Assembly (NCBI GenBank): GCA_016184345.1
Contig: JACPCV010000004.1
Span: 1 to 54,452 of the forward strand
Length of the DNA: 54,452 nt
Reading direction: 5' to 3'
DNA from: Candidatus Woesearchaeota archaeon
Lineage (GTDB): Archaea; Nanobdellota; Nanobdellia; Woesearchaeales; UBA10216
A program made the position numbers and the translations under genes. This document shows, piece by piece, positions 41,115 through 51,090 of this stretch. Every line of letters starts with the position of its first letter. Position 1 is the first letter of the stretch. The notes under the pieces are model-generated. The model saw only the letters and a program-made list of their open reading frames with translations, had not been told where the DNA came from and ran no database searches.

Positions 41115-42062
41115 CTATGTCAAATCTGAATAATTTTCGATGCCGCGCAGCTTCTTGACTATTGAAATGGCTGCAACGCAGCCCTCACCAACTGACTTTG
41201 CCATCTGGAATGTTCCTCCTGTGCAGCTTCCTGCTGCGTAAACGCCTTCAACAGACGTCATTCCATTTTTATCAGCAACAATAAAGCCGGTGCTGTCCAG
41301 TTCCATGCCCAGCTTGTTCGCAAAGCCAACTGTTGATGCAGCGCCCAGGGCTATAAAGGCACCATCAAAATCTTCCTTGGAGTTATCCTTGAAGATAACT
41401 GTAAGTTTTGATTTAGCAGCTGCTGCAGTGGATGAGGCGTCTTTAACGAATTCAAATGCTTTGTCTTTCCTCAGCTTAACGCTGCCTTTCTGCAGCCCAA
41501 CCATGAGCTCTGGAGAGATGGAGAATTCGCGGCCGTTGGAAATAATTGTAATATCTTTTGTGTAAGCCAAAAGCTCAATCGCTTCCTCTGCAGCGTAGTT
41601 GCCGTTGCCAACAACAAGAACTTTTTTGCCCTTGTAGAAGTAGCCATCGCACGCAACGCAGTAATGCACCCCTTTTCCCTTAAGCTCCTGCTCGTTCTTT
41701 ATGCCTGACTTGATATAGGAAACGCCGATTGCCAGGACAACTGCCCTTGCAGCGTACTCCTTTGCATCGGCAGTCTTTATTCTGAAAACGCCTGATTCCT
41801 CTTTTACAATGTGGACGGCCTCATTGACCAGCAGCTGCGCGCCATACTTCTCTACCTGCGCGATACCGGCGTCAAGAAGCTCCCTGCCGCTCCTGCCATC
41901 CGCAAAAAGGTAATTCCCTACCTCTGAAGCGGTAATAAGCTGGCTCTTGTCCGGGTCCCCAATGACAAGGGTTTTCAAGCTGGCCCTGGCAGTAAAGACA
42001 GCAGAAGACATCCCTGCAGGGCCTGCGCCAATGACAATGACGTCGTAGTCCGAATCTGACAT
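41115..42062 (-). CDS. trxB: thioredoxin reductase
   Basis: 315 aa. FAD motif GAGPAGMSSAV (12-22), redox pair C135/C138 (CVACDG), second nucleotide motif VVGNGNYAAEEA and C-terminal AAGSCTGGTFQMAKSVGEG. The usual Arg pair that binds the NADPH phosphate (HRR) is replaced by SNGREF, so the reductant may not be NADPH. Minus-strand TATA (TTTTAATAAGG) about 25 nt upstream: leaderless, divergent from the membrane gene at 42140. Confidence 0.9.
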   Translation of the reverse strand: MSDSDYDVIVIGAGPAGMSSAVFTARASLKTLVIGDPDKSQLITASEVGNYLFADGRSGRELLDAGIAQVEKYGAQLLVNEAVHIVKEESGVFRIKTADAKEYAARAVVLAIGVSYIKSGIKNEQELKGKGVHYCVACDGYFYKGKKVLVVGNGNYAAEEAIELLAYTKDITIISNGREFSISPELMVGLQKGSVKLRKDKAFEFVKDASSTAAAAKSKLTVIFKDNSKEDFDGAFIALGAASTVGFANKLGMELDSTGFIVADKNGMTSVEGVYAAGSCTGGTFQMAKSVGEGCVAAISIVKKLRGIENYSDLT

Positions 42063-42139
42063 AACAGCAGAATAGCAGCGCCCTTATTAAAAGGTTTTTG
42101 CAAAACTTTTAAATAATCAGAGACAAAAAAGCACATATT

Positions 42140-43075
42140 GTGTCAGCTGCGGGAAGGATTAAAGAATTTTTGAAACCAACAAAAGGCAAAATAGCAATCC
42201 TCGTACTGCTAATGCTCTTAACAGCTGCCCTTGTTTTGATTTCTATCTCCACTTTTCCGCCGATGATTAATAGAATACACAATCCAGAACCTCCAGAGCC
42301 CGTTGATTATTTTCCCAATGAGAGCTCTTTCGCCAATAAGACACAGCACATATGGCTATACGGATTTACTGCACTATTCACCTGGCCTATACTGCTAGCT
42401 ATATTATTGGTAACAAGCAGCTATTCGGTATCCGGATTCTCATACATCATTTTATTGCTGTCAATTTTAGTAAATTTGGCAGTGCTGTACGTTTACTCAG
42501 CAGCGCTCCACAGATTACTGGCGCCTTTAGCCTCAAAACTATCCAAACGGCTTGCACAGAGCGTACAAACCTTGGCTGGAAGCAAAATCCCTAGGGCGAC
42601 ATTCATATTCGCGCAGACAGCAATTGCAGCTGCAGCTTTAATTGCAGCTTTACTGGCTTTGTTTATGATTAATAACGTTAGGATTGGTATCATGCATTAT
42701 CAGATCGCTTATTTCGGCACTCTACTTTTAGCACAACTAGCAAGCCTTTGGTTTTTCATAAAAATGAAGCTGCCCGTAAGCCCTTCGCTGAAAGGAGGAG
42801 CTTTGGGGCTCTTTATCGGCGCAGTGCTGTCGCTGCTTTTACTGGTAATACTTCCAGGAGAAAATGGCAGGTTAGCTGGGTTGGCCATACCAATTTGGAT
42901 AGTACTTGAGAGGATAATGCTTCTTGCCAGCGGGTTTTTACCGCTTCTTGCCTTAGAGGGCAACCGTATTTGGCTTGCAACACCCCTGATTACGTTTACG
43001 GCATGGGGCATGATAATAGGAAATGCGATTGAAATAATCAGGGCAATCAAAACAAGGCGCGCAGGCAAAAAGTAA
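42140..43075 (+). CDS. hypothetical multispanning membrane protein
   Basis: 311 aa with about seven membrane helices; one extracytoplasmic loop follows the first helix (IHNPEPPEPVDYFPNE). Starts with GTG, and TTTTAAATAATCAG lies about 30 nt upstream, so the mRNA is leaderless. Nearly the same promoter precedes the secreted protein at 43154. Family not recognised. Confidence 0.65.
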   Translation: MSAAGRIKEFLKPTKGKIAILVLLMLLTAALVLISISTFPPMINRIHNPEPPEPVDYFPNESSFANKTQHIWLYGFTALFTWPILLAILLVTSSYSVSGFSYIILLLSILVNLAVLYVYSAALHRLLAPLASKLSKRLAQSVQTLAGSKIPRATFIFAQTAIAAAALIAALLALFMINNVRIGIMHYQIAYFGTLLLAQLASLWFFIKMKLPVSPSLKGGALGLFIGAVLSLLLLVILPGENGRLAGLAIPIWIVLERIMLLASGFLPLLALEGNRIWLATPLITFTAWGMIIGNAIEIIRAIKTRRAGKK

Positions 43076-43153
43076 AATCTTTGCTCACGATTGAAAAAAT
43101 TTCTAGAAAACTTTAAATAATCAGCTTACGAAAAAGGCGCTGTGGAACAGGGA

Positions 43154-43834
43154 ATGAGAAAATTCGTTGCCGCATCAATGTTTGCACTGGCGCTGGTTGC
43201 AGTACTCTCTCTCTTTGCCTATGCCGCTTCAGGGCCTTCTGCTGTCCAGACAGTAAAGGAGAATCCCCAGGCAAAAGCAGGCGAGGTGAGCAGTGAGGAA
43301 GCTGCAAAATACAAGTGCAGCAGCATTGACACCATGAGGGAACGCGTCAAGTGCCGGCTGCAGCTGAAGGAAGAAAACGAGTACGACTACCTGCCAGAGG
43401 AATGCAGGGCGCTTGTAAATGAATCACGGGGAAGCTGCGTTTCCAACTACCACAAGTCACAACAGTGCTGGGTATCATTGAACGACAGCGAAAGATTTGA
43501 TTGTGCAAAGAAAGCCTTTGGCTTTGCCGGAACAGTTGCCTCGCAGAAATCGCAATGTGAAGGCCTGACAGGAACAAACAGGTCAGGCTGCATACTCCAG
43601 CTGAGGGACAGGGTTGACGCTGTCGTGAAGTTCAGGATCTACAACCTTGAGGACAAGGCGCAAAGGCTGATGGAAAATGGCCTTGTTGACCTGGAGACAG
43701 TAACTGCGTTTGTTACAGCCCTGGAGCAGCAAAAGCAGAACTACAACAACGCCAAAACAACGGCTGACAAGAAAGCCGTAGTTATGGGCGTGCAGAAGCT
43801 GTGGCAGGACTTCATAACAAAGGTGAAAAAATGA
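43154..43834 (+). CDS. secreted Cys-rich hypothetical protein
   Basis: 226 aa. Signal peptide MRKFVAASMFALALVAVLSL, with cleavage near AYAASG. The mature part has eight Cys in spaced pairs (YKCSS, VKCRL, EECRA, GSCVS, QQCWV, FDCAK, SQCEG, SGCIL), suggesting four disulfides, then a long C-terminal helix. The next gene, a lipoprotein, overlaps by four nt. Confidence 0.65.
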   Translation: MRKFVAASMFALALVAVLSLFAYAASGPSAVQTVKENPQAKAGEVSSEEAAKYKCSSIDTMRERVKCRLQLKEENEYDYLPEECRALVNESRGSCVSNYHKSQQCWVSLNDSERFDCAKKAFGFAGTVASQKSQCEGLTGTNRSGCILQLRDRVDAVVKFRIYNLEDKAQRLMENGLVDLETVTAFVTALEQQKQNYNNAKTTADKKAVVMGVQKLWQDFITKVKK

Positions 43835-44100
43835 GGAAGGGCGCCTTATTCACAGTAGCCATAATCTTAGGAGTTGCCGTACTGCTTGTCATTGGCGGGT
43901 GCACCAAGCAGCAACAACAAACATCTCAGCCGGCACAGACAACACCACAGCAAGAAGCCACGCCGCCACAGCAGCAAACGCAGCAACCGCCAGCACAGGC
44001 TCAGCAGCCACAGCCAGCCGCTTCACAGCCGCTGCCGCAGGACGACCTCTACAAGGACAACCTTGACCAGGCTGTTGATGACTTAAGCCAGCTTGAGTGA
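43831..44100 (+). CDS. small Gln/Pro-rich lipoprotein
   Basis: 89 aa. Signal with a lipobox (LLVIGGC, Cys at residue 24) followed by a low-complexity Gln/Pro/Ala linker and an acidic end (DDLYKDNLDQAVDDLSQLE). Surface-anchored; probably partner of the Cys-rich protein with which it is coupled (ATGA overlap). Confidence 0.7.
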   Translation: MRKGALFTVAIILGVAVLLVIGGCTKQQQQTSQPAQTTPQQEATPPQQQTQQPPAQAQQPQPAASQPLPQDDLYKDNLDQAVDDLSQLE

Positions 44101-44163
44101 TTCCAAAGCTGCTTTCTGAAAGATTTATATACCGCCTCCACTGCTGCTTTGCGGAAGCCAAAA

Positions 44164-44679
44164 ATGACGCTGTCACGGCTCTTGCCGCACTCGCTACTGA
44201 AGGACTTTGTCAGCATTACATACAATGACGTAGTCAGAAGGCGCCTTGTAACGCCGTTCATCATATTTGTCTTCTTTGTAGTTTCATTTGCGGTGCAGAG
44301 AACTGCAGCACACCTCCTCCCCTCGGTAAGCTTCATGATAGGCAATTACCACATACACCATTTCTACTGGGGCATAGCGCTGGTTGCACTCTCAAACTGG
44401 ATTGCATTGATATCCAACAGGCAGTGGCCCAGGCTCCTTGCTGCAGCAATGTTTGGCATCGGGCTAGGCATTTTTGCAGACGAAGTTGGCTTAATACTCA
44501 CATGCACATCGCCGCTTACGCTGAGGTGCGATTACCATACTAGGATAACGTGGGACGTATTCATAACGATTGCAGGGATTTTGCTCTCAGTGCTTTACCT
44601 CCTGCCTGCGTTGAGGGGTTTCAAGAGGCTCATGCGGCACACGCACAGGTATGTGCACGAAAAAATTAACGGAAATTAA
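44164..44679 (+). CDS. hypothetical integral membrane protein
   Basis: 171 aa, four membrane helices, His-rich loop NYHIHHFYWGIAL and DEVGLILTC. The start at 44164 was chosen from the TATA box TTTATATA (about 44123-44130); a TTG at 44149 is possible. Family not recognised. Confidence 0.6.
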   Translation: MTLSRLLPHSLLKDFVSITYNDVVRRRLVTPFIIFVFFVVSFAVQRTAAHLLPSVSFMIGNYHIHHFYWGIALVALSNWIALISNRQWPRLLAAAMFGIGLGIFADEVGLILTCTSPLTLRCDYHTRITWDVFITIAGILLSVLYLLPALRGFKRLMRHTHRYVHEKINGN

Positions 44680-44902
44680 GAATCCCAAACATTGCAAAGG
44701 CTGCAAAAGCAGGGTTATTCTTTTAGGAATAATTTTTGCACGAGAGTTTATAAATGAGAATAATTTCAAGAAGTTCATGACTGAGCCAATAGGTTTATTG
44801 CTCCATGTTGAAAACTTTTCAAAAACTCAAGAAGAAGCACTGGACACTGGACAAGCGGGTGGGCAGGGTTTATATACCACTTCTGACATTGAAGATTTAA
44901 AA

Positions 44903-45826
44903 ATGGAAACAAGCTATGATTTAAACATGGCGAACCCTAATCCTTTCCAAGAGCTAAGAATATCAAAAGATGAAGGCTTATCCTTTATTAAAGCAAACTT
45001 TGGCAAGATTTCGCAGCGGCAGATTGCCAGAGAAATTGGCTTAGGGAAAACAACAGTAAACAGGTGGTCGAGAGAGATTGGTCTGGTGTTCAAGAAGCAC
45101 ACCGTTAATGAAACATTTTTTGATGAATTTATAGGAGAGGAACTTAATTTTCGCAATAATATCTTCCTCTCCTATATGCAACGGAGCTTACTATTGAATA
45201 CGATTATTAAGTTCCGTTGCTATAATGAAGCTTCTGCATATCTCCTAGGTTTAATATATGCTGATGGAAATATTGCCTGGGACCCAAAGAAAGGGTATCA
45301 GGCACTTACCATAACTGCTTCTGAGAAAGACAAATATCATTTAGAAGATATGCGAACTTTGTTAACTTGCACTAAACCATTGTTGTATTCTGCAAAAACC
45401 AAGTCATATCGTCTAATCGCACATAATAAGGAAATATGCAAAAAATTGATGAGGTTGGGTGTTTTTCCCAGAAAGTCTTTAACCGTTGAATTCCCTCAAA
45501 TCCCTGAAGAACATTTAAACCATTTCTTACGCGGGGTGATAGACGGGGACGGGTCTGTAAACTATTTCAAAAGAAAGAGAAGCCCGTATTTCTCAATAAG
45601 AGTATATTCCGGATCAGAAAAATTTTTGAGACAACTAGTAAGCAAAGTAAAGAAAGCACTCAATATTGACGGAAATGTTAGAAAGTTAGCCGAGAATGTT
45701 TACGGAGTAGACTATACCTGCGCAAGAGGAAAAAGTTTGGGGCATTACATCTATTCAAATGCAAGGATATTTCTTGAACGGAAGTATCTTCCATATAAAG
45801 AAAATGTTTTGGAGGCAGAAAAATGA
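44903..45826 (+). CDS. LAGLIDADG homing-endonuclease-like protein with HTH
   Basis: 307 aa. N-terminal helix-turn-helix ([20 protein letters not shown]) and two LAGLIDADG motifs ([24 protein letters not shown]), then DNA-contact regions. Free-standing, not inside an intein or intron. TATATA (about 44869-44877) about 30 nt upstream of ATG 44903 argues for a leaderless start there, not the longer frame at 44651. Its last codons overlap the metK ATG, so it is in the metK transcript. AT-rich. Confidence 0.8.
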   Translation: METSYDLNMANPNPFQELRISKDEGLSFIKANFGKISQRQIAREIGLGKTTVNRWSREIGLVFKKHTVNETFFDEFIGEELNFRNNIFLSYMQRSLLLNTIIKFRCYNEASAYLLGLIYADGNIAWDPKKGYQALTITASEKDKYHLEDMRTLLTCTKPLLYSAKTKSYRLIAHNKEICKKLMRLGVFPRKSLTVEFPQIPEEHLNHFLRGVIDGDGSVNYFKRKRSPYFSIRVYSGSEKFLRQLVSKVKKALNIDGNVRKLAENVYGVDYTCARGKSLGHYIYSNARIFLERKYLPYKENVLEAEK

Positions 45827-47001
45827 CTAAAGTAACATATATAACTTCAGAGTCTGTAACGGAAGCACATCCCGACAAGATTTGTGACCAAATCAGCGAC
45901 GCAATACTTGACAGCCTACTGGCACAGGACCCGTATTCAAGAGTGGCTGTGGAGTGCCTGACAACCACAGGAACAGTGATTGTTGCAGGAGAGATTACAA
46001 CCCACGGCTTTGCAGACATCCAGTCAATAGCAAGGAGGAAGCTCCGCGAGATTGGGTATACAGACCCAAGATTCGGGATTGACTGTGAGGATGCCGGCGT
46101 GCTTGTAGCCATCCACGGCCAGAGCCCAGACATAGCGCAAGGCGTTGACAAGGAAGGCGCTGGGGACCAGGGCATGATGTACGGCTTTGCCACTACAGAA
46201 ACGCCAGAGCTGATGCCCCTGCCTATAATGCTTGCCCACAAACTGACAAGAAGGCTGGCTGAGGTAAGGAAAACAGGCGTCATCGACCACATCGGGCCTG
46301 ATGGAAAGTCACAGGTAAGCGTGGAATACCATGACGGTGTTCCGAAAAGGATAAGCACGGTCGTAATAGCTGCCCAGCACACTGACGACATAGAGGAAGA
46401 CGGCCTGAAGCAGGAAATACTCGAGAAAGTCATAAAGCCGGTATGCGGAAAGTACCTCGATGCGAACACCAAGATCTTCATAAACGCAACAGGCAAATTC
46501 GTGATTGGAGGGCCAGAAGGCGATACTGGTGTAACGGGAAGAAAGATTATTGTTGATACCTACGGCGGTGTTGGAAGGCATGGCGGGGGAGCATTTTCGG
46601 GCAAGGACCCCTCAAAGGTTGACCGCTCCGGGGCATATGCTGCCAGGTGGGTTGCCAAGAACATAGTAGCTGCAGGATTGGCGGACAAGTGCGAAGTCCA
46701 GCTCTCTTATTGCATTGGAGTTGCAGAGCCAACTTCTGTAAACGTTGACTGCTTCGGCACTGCAAAGGTAGATGAGGAAAAAATCGTTGCTGCTGTGAAG
46801 AAGCATTTCAAACTGACGCCGAGGTGGATTATTGACACGCTTCAGCTGAGAAGGCCAATATACCAGAAAGCAGCGGCATACGGCCACTTCGGCAGGAACG
46901 ACCCGGACTTCACATGGGAAAACACCGACAAGGCAGAGCTTCTCAGGAAGGAGTGCGGCCTGGCAACCAAGAAAACGGTTGCTGATGTTGAGAATGATTA
47001 A
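45823..47001 (+). CDS. metK: S-adenosylmethionine synthetase (bacterial type)
   Basis: 392 aa. Makes SAM from Met and [39 protein letters not shown] and [20 protein letters not shown] are the signatures of the bacterial/eukaryotic MetK, not of the divergent archaeal enzyme, so it was probably acquired by transfer. The only visible promoter is that of the LAGLIDADG gene, with which it overlaps by four nt. Confidence 0.94.
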   Translation: MTKVTYITSESVTEAHPDKICDQISDAILDSLLAQDPYSRVAVECLTTTGTVIVAGEITTHGFADIQSIARRKLREIGYTDPRFGIDCEDAGVLVAIHGQSPDIAQGVDKEGAGDQGMMYGFATTETPELMPLPIMLAHKLTRRLAEVRKTGVIDHIGPDGKSQVSVEYHDGVPKRISTVVIAAQHTDDIEEDGLKQEILEKVIKPVCGKYLDANTKIFINATGKFVIGGPEGDTGVTGRKIIVDTYGGVGRHGGGAFSGKDPSKVDRSGAYAARWVAKNIVAAGLADKCEVQLSYCIGVAEPTSVNVDCFGTAKVDEEKIVAAVKKHFKLTPRWIIDTLQLRRPIYQKAAAYGHFGRNDPDFTWENTDKAELLRKECGLATKKTVADVEND

Positions 47002-47021
47002 TTTGTGTTTTTTGATTGACT

Positions 47022-47117
47022 CCCAAGTTGCCTTGCGTCGCAAATCGGCAGCAGCCGATTGCGCATTCCGCCTGGCGGAATTGCGACTGGGCCCAGTCAT
47101 GCCGAGCATGACTTGGG
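47022..47117. repeat. nested palindromic element after metK
   Basis: CCCAAG at the left; stem GTCGCA (47037-47042)/TGCGAC (47082-47087) encloses AATCGGC-agca-GCCGATT and ATTCCGCC-t-GGCGGAAT; then TGGGCCC and AGTCATGC-cga-GCATGACT-TGGG. The GTCGCA...TGCGAC stem with a GCGC joint between two inner hairpins is the same as in the ROK kinase element. The flank TTTTTTGATTGAC matches the T-type repeats. Confidence 0.8.
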
Positions 47118-47225
47118 TCTCCTCCTTTTGGTAACCGAAGGGGAAAAAAGCGAAGTCGGTACTACCGCTGTTGGCTTCCCACTTAACTTGACAACACTCA
47201 TATGCCCAAAGATTTAAATACGTGG

Positions 47226-47239
47226 TTCACTATAGTGAA
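47226..47239 (+). promoter_or_regulatory. 14-bp palindrome after a TATA box
   Basis: TTCACTATAGTGAA, perfect, six bases after TTTAAATA (47213-47220). A near copy, TTCACCATAGTGAA, lies at 51700-51713. Possible shared operator. Confidence 0.45.
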
Positions 47240-47413
47240 TAAAGGTGCCAGACGCTGCCAAGGGTAATCATTAGCTAGACTGAGTTGTTTGGACTACAAG
47301 GCAAGCTTTAAATAAAGAGAAAACCCCACCATTTGCTAGATGACTGGTATAGGGGGAACAAAGTGGGCGCTAGCGCGATTTGTGCCTTGAGTTGATAATT
47401 GGAATGACAAAAA

Positions 47414-49099
47414 ATGGTAAACCTGAAAAGAGTACGTGGTGATGGCATGAGCGGCGAACAAAATGACACGCCAGACACCCTTGAAACGAAGGCGCAAGAG
47501 CTGATTGCACAATTCATGCACCTGGATAACATGAGACAAACTATTTTCAACAATTTCAAGGCCTACCACTTAACAGGAGACAAATCGCAGTTGCAAATGG
47601 CAATAGCCATGACACAGGTACTGGACAGGTTACTTAAACAACCAAACCTCCCAAACACCAAAACTAGGCCATTAGGTCTGTACCATAGCGCCGGCTCAGG
47701 ATTTAATGTTATGCCACACGAAGTTATTGAAGCTGTTGCGAGACGCCTGCCTTCTACCGAACTGTATGGATACCTAACGCTGGCACCTGAAACTGCCATA
47801 TTTTCGGCAGAAACTTTTTGGTTCTTGCATGAGCAAAGGCAGGCGATACGACAGAGAGCACTTGACCAGCAAGGAACTAGAACCCCCGCTTTGGATGTGC
47901 TAGTCGGACAGGCATACATCCCGATTCCCAACATAATAGATGGAATGCCTGTCATCGGGCCCTTACAGCTTTCAGACCAAGCTTCTTCCCTATTTTTGAG
48001 CTGGATAAAAGGACCAACGCTGCACGAGCAGATGCCAGACCTCAACCGATTAGCGAAAGAGAAGGGACAGGAAGGGCAGGCGTTTTCCCACTATAAAGAT
48101 ATGAGGCTTTGGGCTGTTTCCCAGATGACAGGTGTCTGGCAGGCCTCGCCCCCTCCACTCGCAGAAGGAACAAAAGCGGATAACCTTGAGCAACTGATGA
48201 GACAACATTACGCCAATATGCTTATAGGCTCATTACTTGGCTCTGCAAAACTGCTAAGCGGAATAGAGGTAACTCCAGACCATGTTGAAAAGCTCTCAAG
48301 TGCCGTGACTTATATAATCGAAAGGTTGCCTATTGATTCGGGAAATATTGGGAGATACTTTGACGCTGCACTTAGAAATTTCATAGATGAGGTTGGGAAT
48401 GTTTCAGGCAATTATTTGGACGCGTACACCTCAACTGTAAGGGGCGGACAGATAAACTATGCGCAACTATGGGATCTGACAAGGAGGATAGATTTCAGCC
48501 ATGTTGCCAGAAGGCCTTTCTGCGTGTTTGAGGAAGATACCTCGCACATAACTGAGAATTGGCACGGCAACACCAGCGATGACGAAAGAAGAAGGTATAA
48601 CGCTTCAACTACGCTAACACGGCAAGGCTTAGTAGCATACAGCGCTGGCAGGATTGGTGAAGCTGCCGAATTTGCCGAGGCATTGGAATCTCTTAGGAGG
48701 AATGAGGTTGACCCGAAGGACGTAAAGGCGTGGAGAAGTTACTATGACACATACGAGCCGACTATCAGGCTCATGCCTTGGATTAGAAAGTGCAGGCAGG
48801 GCTATCTTGCGCTTGTGTACGCTTCAAAAGCCAGAGCTAATCAGGAACTAAGCGGCGAGGATATGAGCCTTGTTATTAAAGGACTACTGGATGAAGCTGC
48901 TGTTTACTCCTTCAGAACGCTGAGGGAACTGCCAGAAGTCAGTTCGATAGCAGGCATTAAAAATGGAAGCGTTGAAGATGAAGGAATGCAAATACTCAAC
49001 CATGTATTGGCTTCTGTAAATAACCGCGCCGGGGAAGGCAGGATAAATAATGAAGCTATGATCGCAAAGGGAACAGAGATGCTAACAACTTATGTCTGA
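47414..49099 (+). CDS. hypothetical protein, possibly kinase-like
   Basis: 561 aa, soluble. Some segments (FLSWIKGPTLHEQ, then a helix-rich region and YLDAYTSTVRGGQINYAQLWDL) recall the hinge and catalytic regions of aminoglycoside-phosphotransferase-like kinases, but no clear HxD-DxD pair is visible, so this is only a suggestion. An ATG at 47447 with GGTGAT upstream is an alternative start. The HAD gene follows on the other strand. Confidence 0.6.
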   Translation: MVNLKRVRGDGMSGEQNDTPDTLETKAQELIAQFMHLDNMRQTIFNNFKAYHLTGDKSQLQMAIAMTQVLDRLLKQPNLPNTKTRPLGLYHSAGSGFNVMPHEVIEAVARRLPSTELYGYLTLAPETAIFSAETFWFLHEQRQAIRQRALDQQGTRTPALDVLVGQAYIPIPNIIDGMPVIGPLQLSDQASSLFLSWIKGPTLHEQMPDLNRLAKEKGQEGQAFSHYKDMRLWAVSQMTGVWQASPPPLAEGTKADNLEQLMRQHYANMLIGSLLGSAKLLSGIEVTPDHVEKLSSAVTYIIERLPIDSGNIGRYFDAALRNFIDEVGNVSGNYLDAYTSTVRGGQINYAQLWDLTRRIDFSHVARRPFCVFEEDTSHITENWHGNTSDDERRRYNASTTLTRQGLVAYSAGRIGEAAEFAEALESLRRNEVDPKDVKAWRSYYDTYEPTIRLMPWIRKCRQGYLALVYASKARANQELSGEDMSLVIKGLLDEAAVYSFRTLRELPEVSSIAGIKNGSVEDEGMQILNHVLASVNNRAGEGRINNEAMIAKGTEMLTTYV

Positions 49100-49140
49100 T
49101 TACAGAAGTGGGCCATCCAATTCTAGCGCGTAAGGGTTGT

Positions 49141-49956
49141 CTATTGCGCTTTTACAAGCTCAACAAGTTTCGACAGGGCTGTAATTGTGCCTTTATGTGA
49201 AAAACTTGGAGCGACTAGTCCTCCCCTGTTATATGTCATCCTCTGAATTGCGTCATTTGCCCCAAGCAGAGTTGTTGGATAAGCTGCCCTTTCCATCATT
49301 TCCATGTCATTAAGGTCATCGCCAAACGCTGCAACATTACCCCAGCTCAGGCCCAAGCGCGCCATTACAAATTCAATAGCGTTGACTTTTCCGCCTGAAA
49401 CTGGAACAAACTGGTAACATGCGTGGACAGGCGGGTAGGGCTTGTGCTCTGTTCTTCGCAATTGCTTCGGATATTCGTTCAGTTCAGGAAAGTTGGAGGC
49501 TAATTGTTCCAAATCATTACGGTCGTTGGCCTTTGGGTCAACCCGAAAGGAAGCAGTCCTATCCAAATCATCTATAACTAAACCTAAGTTCCTCAATTCC
49601 TGCTTGTAGCTATTAAGAAAAACCAGCTCGGCTGTAAGAATGCCCACCCACTCAGGATCAGGCCGACCATCCTTGCTTAACAACAAGCTGCCGTCCTCTA
49701 TTGCTGCGTAGTCGTGCAGTATATGAGAAACCATGCCTCTGTAAGAAGGCATCCTCATACCGCTTACAAGAACAACTATCAAGCCCTGTTGCTGAAGTTC
49801 CTTCAAATATTGCTGCGTTTTGCGGTAGATATACCTTCTGCCACCTACATCTACAAGTTCTTCAGGCTGTATTTCTGAATCGTGGTCTGTGGGCACATGA
49901 ACCAAAGTACCCAGCACATCACTGCATAGTAGCTTAATTTTTTGCTCAAGGGTCAT
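49141..49956 (-). CDS. HAD-superfamily hydrolase (Cof/MPGP-like), altered motif I
   Basis: 271 aa. Motif I reads CSDVLGTLV: the nucleophile D13 is present but the second Asp of DxD is Leu15, which normally acts as acid/base. Motif II VLVSGMR, motif III Lys in GGKVNAIEF and motif IV FGDDLNDMEMM are intact. Resembles sugar-phosphate or mannosyl-3-phosphoglycerate phosphatases. The ATG directly follows the stop of the PhoU-like gene (TAAATG), so they are coupled. Confidence 0.78.
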   Translation of the reverse strand: MTLEQKIKLLCSDVLGTLVHVPTDHDSEIQPEELVDVGGRRYIYRKTQQYLKELQQQGLIVVLVSGMRMPSYRGMVSHILHDYAAIEDGSLLLSKDGRPDPEWVGILTAELVFLNSYKQELRNLGLVIDDLDRTASFRVDPKANDRNDLEQLASNFPELNEYPKQLRRTEHKPYPPVHACYQFVPVSGGKVNAIEFVMARLGLSWGNVAAFGDDLNDMEMMERAAYPTTLLGANDAIQRMTYNRGGLVAPSFSHKGTITALSKLVELVKAQ

Positions 49957-50910
49957 TTAAGAATCACTCAGTTTTTCATTTGAACTGTTAGCTAACCCCA
50001 CTGCCGTGATGTAAGGGCCAACCAAACAGAACATCATATTTGCCAGCACCAGCGAATGGTGCAGCAGCCAGTAATCTGCGTGGCTCAGGCGCTTTTCAAA
50101 AAGCTTGTGGGCATTTTCCACCACCTTATCCCTCAATGCCTTTAATTGAACGATTTTTTCGGTATCAAACTTGTAAAATAGCTCGTAAAAAACGCGCAAC
50201 ATTTTATTAGACACGGCGAATGTGCCTAGGACATCGTCATTTATCTTAATCTTTCTGTCCTGCAGATTCGAGAAATGCTGGCAGATGTACTTGTACTGAT
50301 CAGCAACCTTTTCAAGCTCTTCAATGATATAATAAAGCGGACCAATCTTGCCGTATGTGCTGGTACCAAGCTTGTTAAGATGCCTTCTGCAGACCGTTGT
50401 AAACCGATTATTGGCTTCTTCCAGAAAAGCCGTGTTTTTCATCTGCTGGTAGTTCGCAGCTTTTAAAGTGTCATAGGTCTGCTCAGACATTGTCAACAGC
50501 AAGAGGAAAGTCCTCCTGAGTACTGAGTCAAACTCTTCCAAGCTGCCCGAAACGTAACGGATAGTGCAGTTATCAGGACCCTGCTCGAGAACCTCAAAGC
50601 CAACAGCTTCCTTACTTATTGCCTCCTGAACCTTAACCATAAGCTCGGGTTTTCCAAAATAAACCTTAAGCTCATCAACTCCCCGTTTGTAAAGGGCATG
50701 TATAAACCGTGCAATCATGCCGTTAAGCTCGCTAACATCAATTTCAGCCTTCTCAAATGCAGGCGCAGTGTTTGCGCTAATAACAACCTTATTCCCGTCC
50801 TCCTGAACGTCAATCTCCTGGCCGCGGCTGATGTTGTGGGCCTTGGCCCACTGCCTTGGCAGGGAGACAAGCTGTGTAGAACCTGCAATCTGTATGACCT
50901 TTCGCTTCAT
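49957..50910 (-). CDS. PhoU-like phosphate regulator with AbrB N-domain
   Basis: 317 aa. Residues 1-50 are an AbrB/SpoVT hairpin (RKVIQIAGSTQLVSLPRQWA, GQEIDVQEDGNKVVI); residues about 110-310 are helical PhoU-like repeats (YYIIEELEKVADQYKYICQH). Archaeal proteins of this type regulate phosphate uptake. GGGGGTG before the ATG, TATA box CTTTAAATAA on the minus strand at about 51000-51009. Confidence 0.8.
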   Translation of the reverse strand: MKRKVIQIAGSTQLVSLPRQWAKAHNISRGQEIDVQEDGNKVVISANTAPAFEKAEIDVSELNGMIARFIHALYKRGVDELKVYFGKPELMVKVQEAISKEAVGFEVLEQGPDNCTIRYVSGSLEEFDSVLRRTFLLLLTMSEQTYDTLKAANYQQMKNTAFLEEANNRFTTVCRRHLNKLGTSTYGKIGPLYYIIEELEKVADQYKYICQHFSNLQDRKIKINDDVLGTFAVSNKMLRVFYELFYKFDTEKIVQLKALRDKVVENAHKLFEKRLSHADYWLLHHSLVLANMMFCLVGPYITAVGLANSSNEKLSDS

Positions 50911-51090
50911 ATTTATAATACACCCCCAAAATTAATAAAAAATCATAAAAGCGGCAAATAACACTGATTTTTAGCTGAATTATAGAAAAGAACAGTTTTA
51001 TTTAAAGTTTTCTGTTTTTATGAAAAGTTTATACTTTTTATAAAATATAACCAAAAGTTATATAAGAACAGTTACGTTTAAGTCCTTACA

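Larger units (their letters stand above)
47002..47413. other. gap with palindromic element and two promoters
   Basis: Holds the nested element 47022-47117, a TTTAAATA at 47213-47220 with the palindrome TTCACTATAGTGAA just after it, and a second TATA box CTTTAAATA (about 47305-47313) for the gene at 47414. No ORF between 47118 and 47413. Confidence 0.5.

Noticed and set aside
44651..44902. N-terminal extension of the LAGLIDADG protein
   Set aside because: Overlaps the membrane gene before it and contains the TATA box for a leaderless start at 44903.
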